A stretch of DNA of 6,064 bases from Thermoplasmatota archaeon (GTDB lineage Archaea > Thermoplasmatota > Thermoplasmata > GCA-020350865 > JAUVCJ01): assembly GCA_030595765.1 (NCBI GenBank), contig JAUVCJ010000156.1, forward strand, positions 1 through 6,064, read 5' to 3'. The position numbers and the translations under genes are program-made. A model generated the notes under the pieces. That model saw only the letters and a program-made list of their open reading frames with translations. It made no database searches and had not been told where the DNA came from. Below are positions 5,296-6,064 of the stretch, in pieces (position 1 is the stretch's first letter; each line of letters begins with the position of its first letter).

Positions 5296-6064
5296 CTAGT
5301 GTTGCCTTTCTTTCTTGCTGAAGAGGCATCCGCAGTAATCCTGTCTGCAAAGTTCATGCTCTCTGCTCAACTCAAGGCTTCTCTCAAAGCCGCCTCCCTT
5401 TTTGAAGTTCCGGGGGAGGAACTCGATCCCATGCTTCTGCGCTGCTTCCATTCCGACCCTGTTGATGACATCAGCATTTTTGTGGGGGCTAATACTTAGG
5501 GTGGATGCTATGATCTCTGCATCAAAGGATGTTGCCCTCCTGGCAGTCTCATTAAGCCTTAGTTTGAAGCATTCTGTGCATCTAGCTCCTCCTTCGGGCT
5601 CTTTCTCAAGACCAATGACTGCTTCTTTCCAGGCCTCTTCGTCGTAGTTGCCAATAATGGATTCAAGCCCCAGTTTATCCATGAGCGTGATGAATTCTCT
5701 CTTCCTCTTTTCATATTCAGCCTCTGGCTGGATGTTCGGATTGAAGAAGAACGGGATCACCTCATATTCTTTCATGAGCATTTCAACCACAGCTGTCGAA
5801 CATGGGGCACAGCACACATGCAAAAGCAGGGTTGGCTTAACAGCCTCCACTCCTGCACCTATCTCTATTGCCCTTGAAAGTATCTTATCCCAATGCGACC
5901 CCTGCCAGTAGGCTTTATTGCATCCTGGGCAGACCATGAATGTGTTGTGTGTAGCGTGAATTCTATCTGGAACTAGCCCCCGAACATCATCTCTGGTAGC
6001 TTTTTCAAGCAAGCTGTTGCATAGAGAACATCGGGTCAGTGCCTGTTTTGGATCCACTGGCAGG
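5296..6064 (-). CDS. queH: Mut7-C zinc ribbon fused to QueH-type epoxyqueuosine reductase (5'-partial)
   Basis: The frame is open from the window edge to TAG at 5298-5296. A GTG at 6057-6055 could be read as a start, but in-frame codons continue upstream (Leu-Pro before Val) and the sequence there is already inside a domain, so the gene is truncated. Numbering from that Val as 1: residues 1-60 carry C10-x-x-C13, C43-P-G-C46 and YWQGSHWDKI, the C-terminal zinc ribbon of Mut7-C (a PIN-like RNase-related family). Its catalytic acidic part would lie upstream. Residues 74-253 form a complete QueH (DUF208) domain: LLLHVCCAPC at 77-86, FFFNPNIQP at 103-111, EPEGGARCTEC at 153-163, STLSISPHKN at 185-194, FKKGGGFERS at 218-227 and RQDYCGC at 238-244. 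QueH reduces epoxyqueuosine to queuosine in tRNA using an Fe-S cluster held by conserved Cys. The substrate of the fused protein is inferred only. Confidence 0.9.
   Translation of the reverse strand, partial: LPVDPKQALTRCSLCNSLLEKATRDDVRGLVPDRIHATHNTFMVCPGCNKAYWQGSHWDKILSRAIEIGAGVEAVKPTLLLHVCCAPCSTAVVEMLMKEYEVIPFFFNPNIQPEAEYEKRKREFITLMDKLGLESIIGNYDEEAWKEAVIGLEKEPEGGARCTECFKLRLNETARRATSFDAEIIASTLSISPHKNADVINRVGMEAAQKHGIEFLPRNFKKGGGFERSLELSREHELCRQDYCGCLFSKKERQH
5306..5316 (+). terminator. Possible pyrimidine/T-rich terminator for ridA
   Basis: CTTTCTTTCTT lies about 50 bp after the ridA stop, inside the 3' end of the convergent gene. T-rich tracts can terminate archaeal RNA polymerase, but this one is interrupted by C and has no stem, so it is only suggestive. 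The 38-bp spacer itself has no strong terminator on either strand. Confidence 0.22.

Noticed and set aside
5402..5911. Plus-strand frames opposite the QueH-fusion gene
   Set aside because: They show no recognisable motifs and lie antisense to a strongly conserved coding sequence.
6055..6057. GTG as the true start of the QueH-fusion gene
   Set aside because: The downstream sequence starts only a few residues before the first ribbon cysteines, in-frame codons continue upstream to the window edge, and a Mut7-C domain needs more N-terminal sequence.

Overview
The window most likely comes from an archaeon, probably of the Thermoplasmatota or a related euryarchaeal lineage. The lineage is an inference. 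It rests on the architecture of the first gene: a secreted repeat protein with over thirty N-glycosylation sequons, calcium-type Asp repeats, one membrane span and a cytoplasmic zinc ribbon. It also rests on a TATA-type promoter spaced for a leaderless transcript ahead of the second gene, with no Shine-Dalgarno sequence. No rRNA, tRNA, CRISPR array or transposase gene was seen.

Layout: (1) Positions 1-4557, plus strand, hold the C-terminal 1518 codons of a giant cell-surface protein whose N-terminus lies upstream of the window. Its parts run in order: a leading beta-rich segment, ten Ig-like repeats of about 102 residues, thrombospondin-type-3-like calcium repeats, a Cys-rich juxtamembrane stretch, a transmembrane helix, a four-Cys zinc ribbon, and an acidic tail built on a 42-bp tandem repeat. 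(2) Positions 4558-4870 are a 313-bp gap with an unusual density of inverted repeats: perfect stems of 12, 8, 7 and 10 bp, a 12-bp palindrome, and a 13-bp stem with one G-U pair that abuts a TATA box. The gap may combine a terminator, an operator and a structured RNA or miniature element. (3) Positions 4871-5257, plus strand, hold a complete RidA-family enamine/imine deaminase. (4) Positions 5296-6064, minus strand and running off the window, hold a fusion of the Mut7-C zinc ribbon with a full QueH-type epoxyqueuosine reductase domain. It converges on ridA with a 38-bp gap.

The genes do not form an obvious operon or pathway. The surface protein faces the environment, RidA is general metabolite-damage control, and the QueH fusion points to tRNA modification. 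The points most worth a second look are the Mut7-C/QueH fusion, the palindrome-packed intergenic region, and the surface protein with a cytosolic zinc ribbon.
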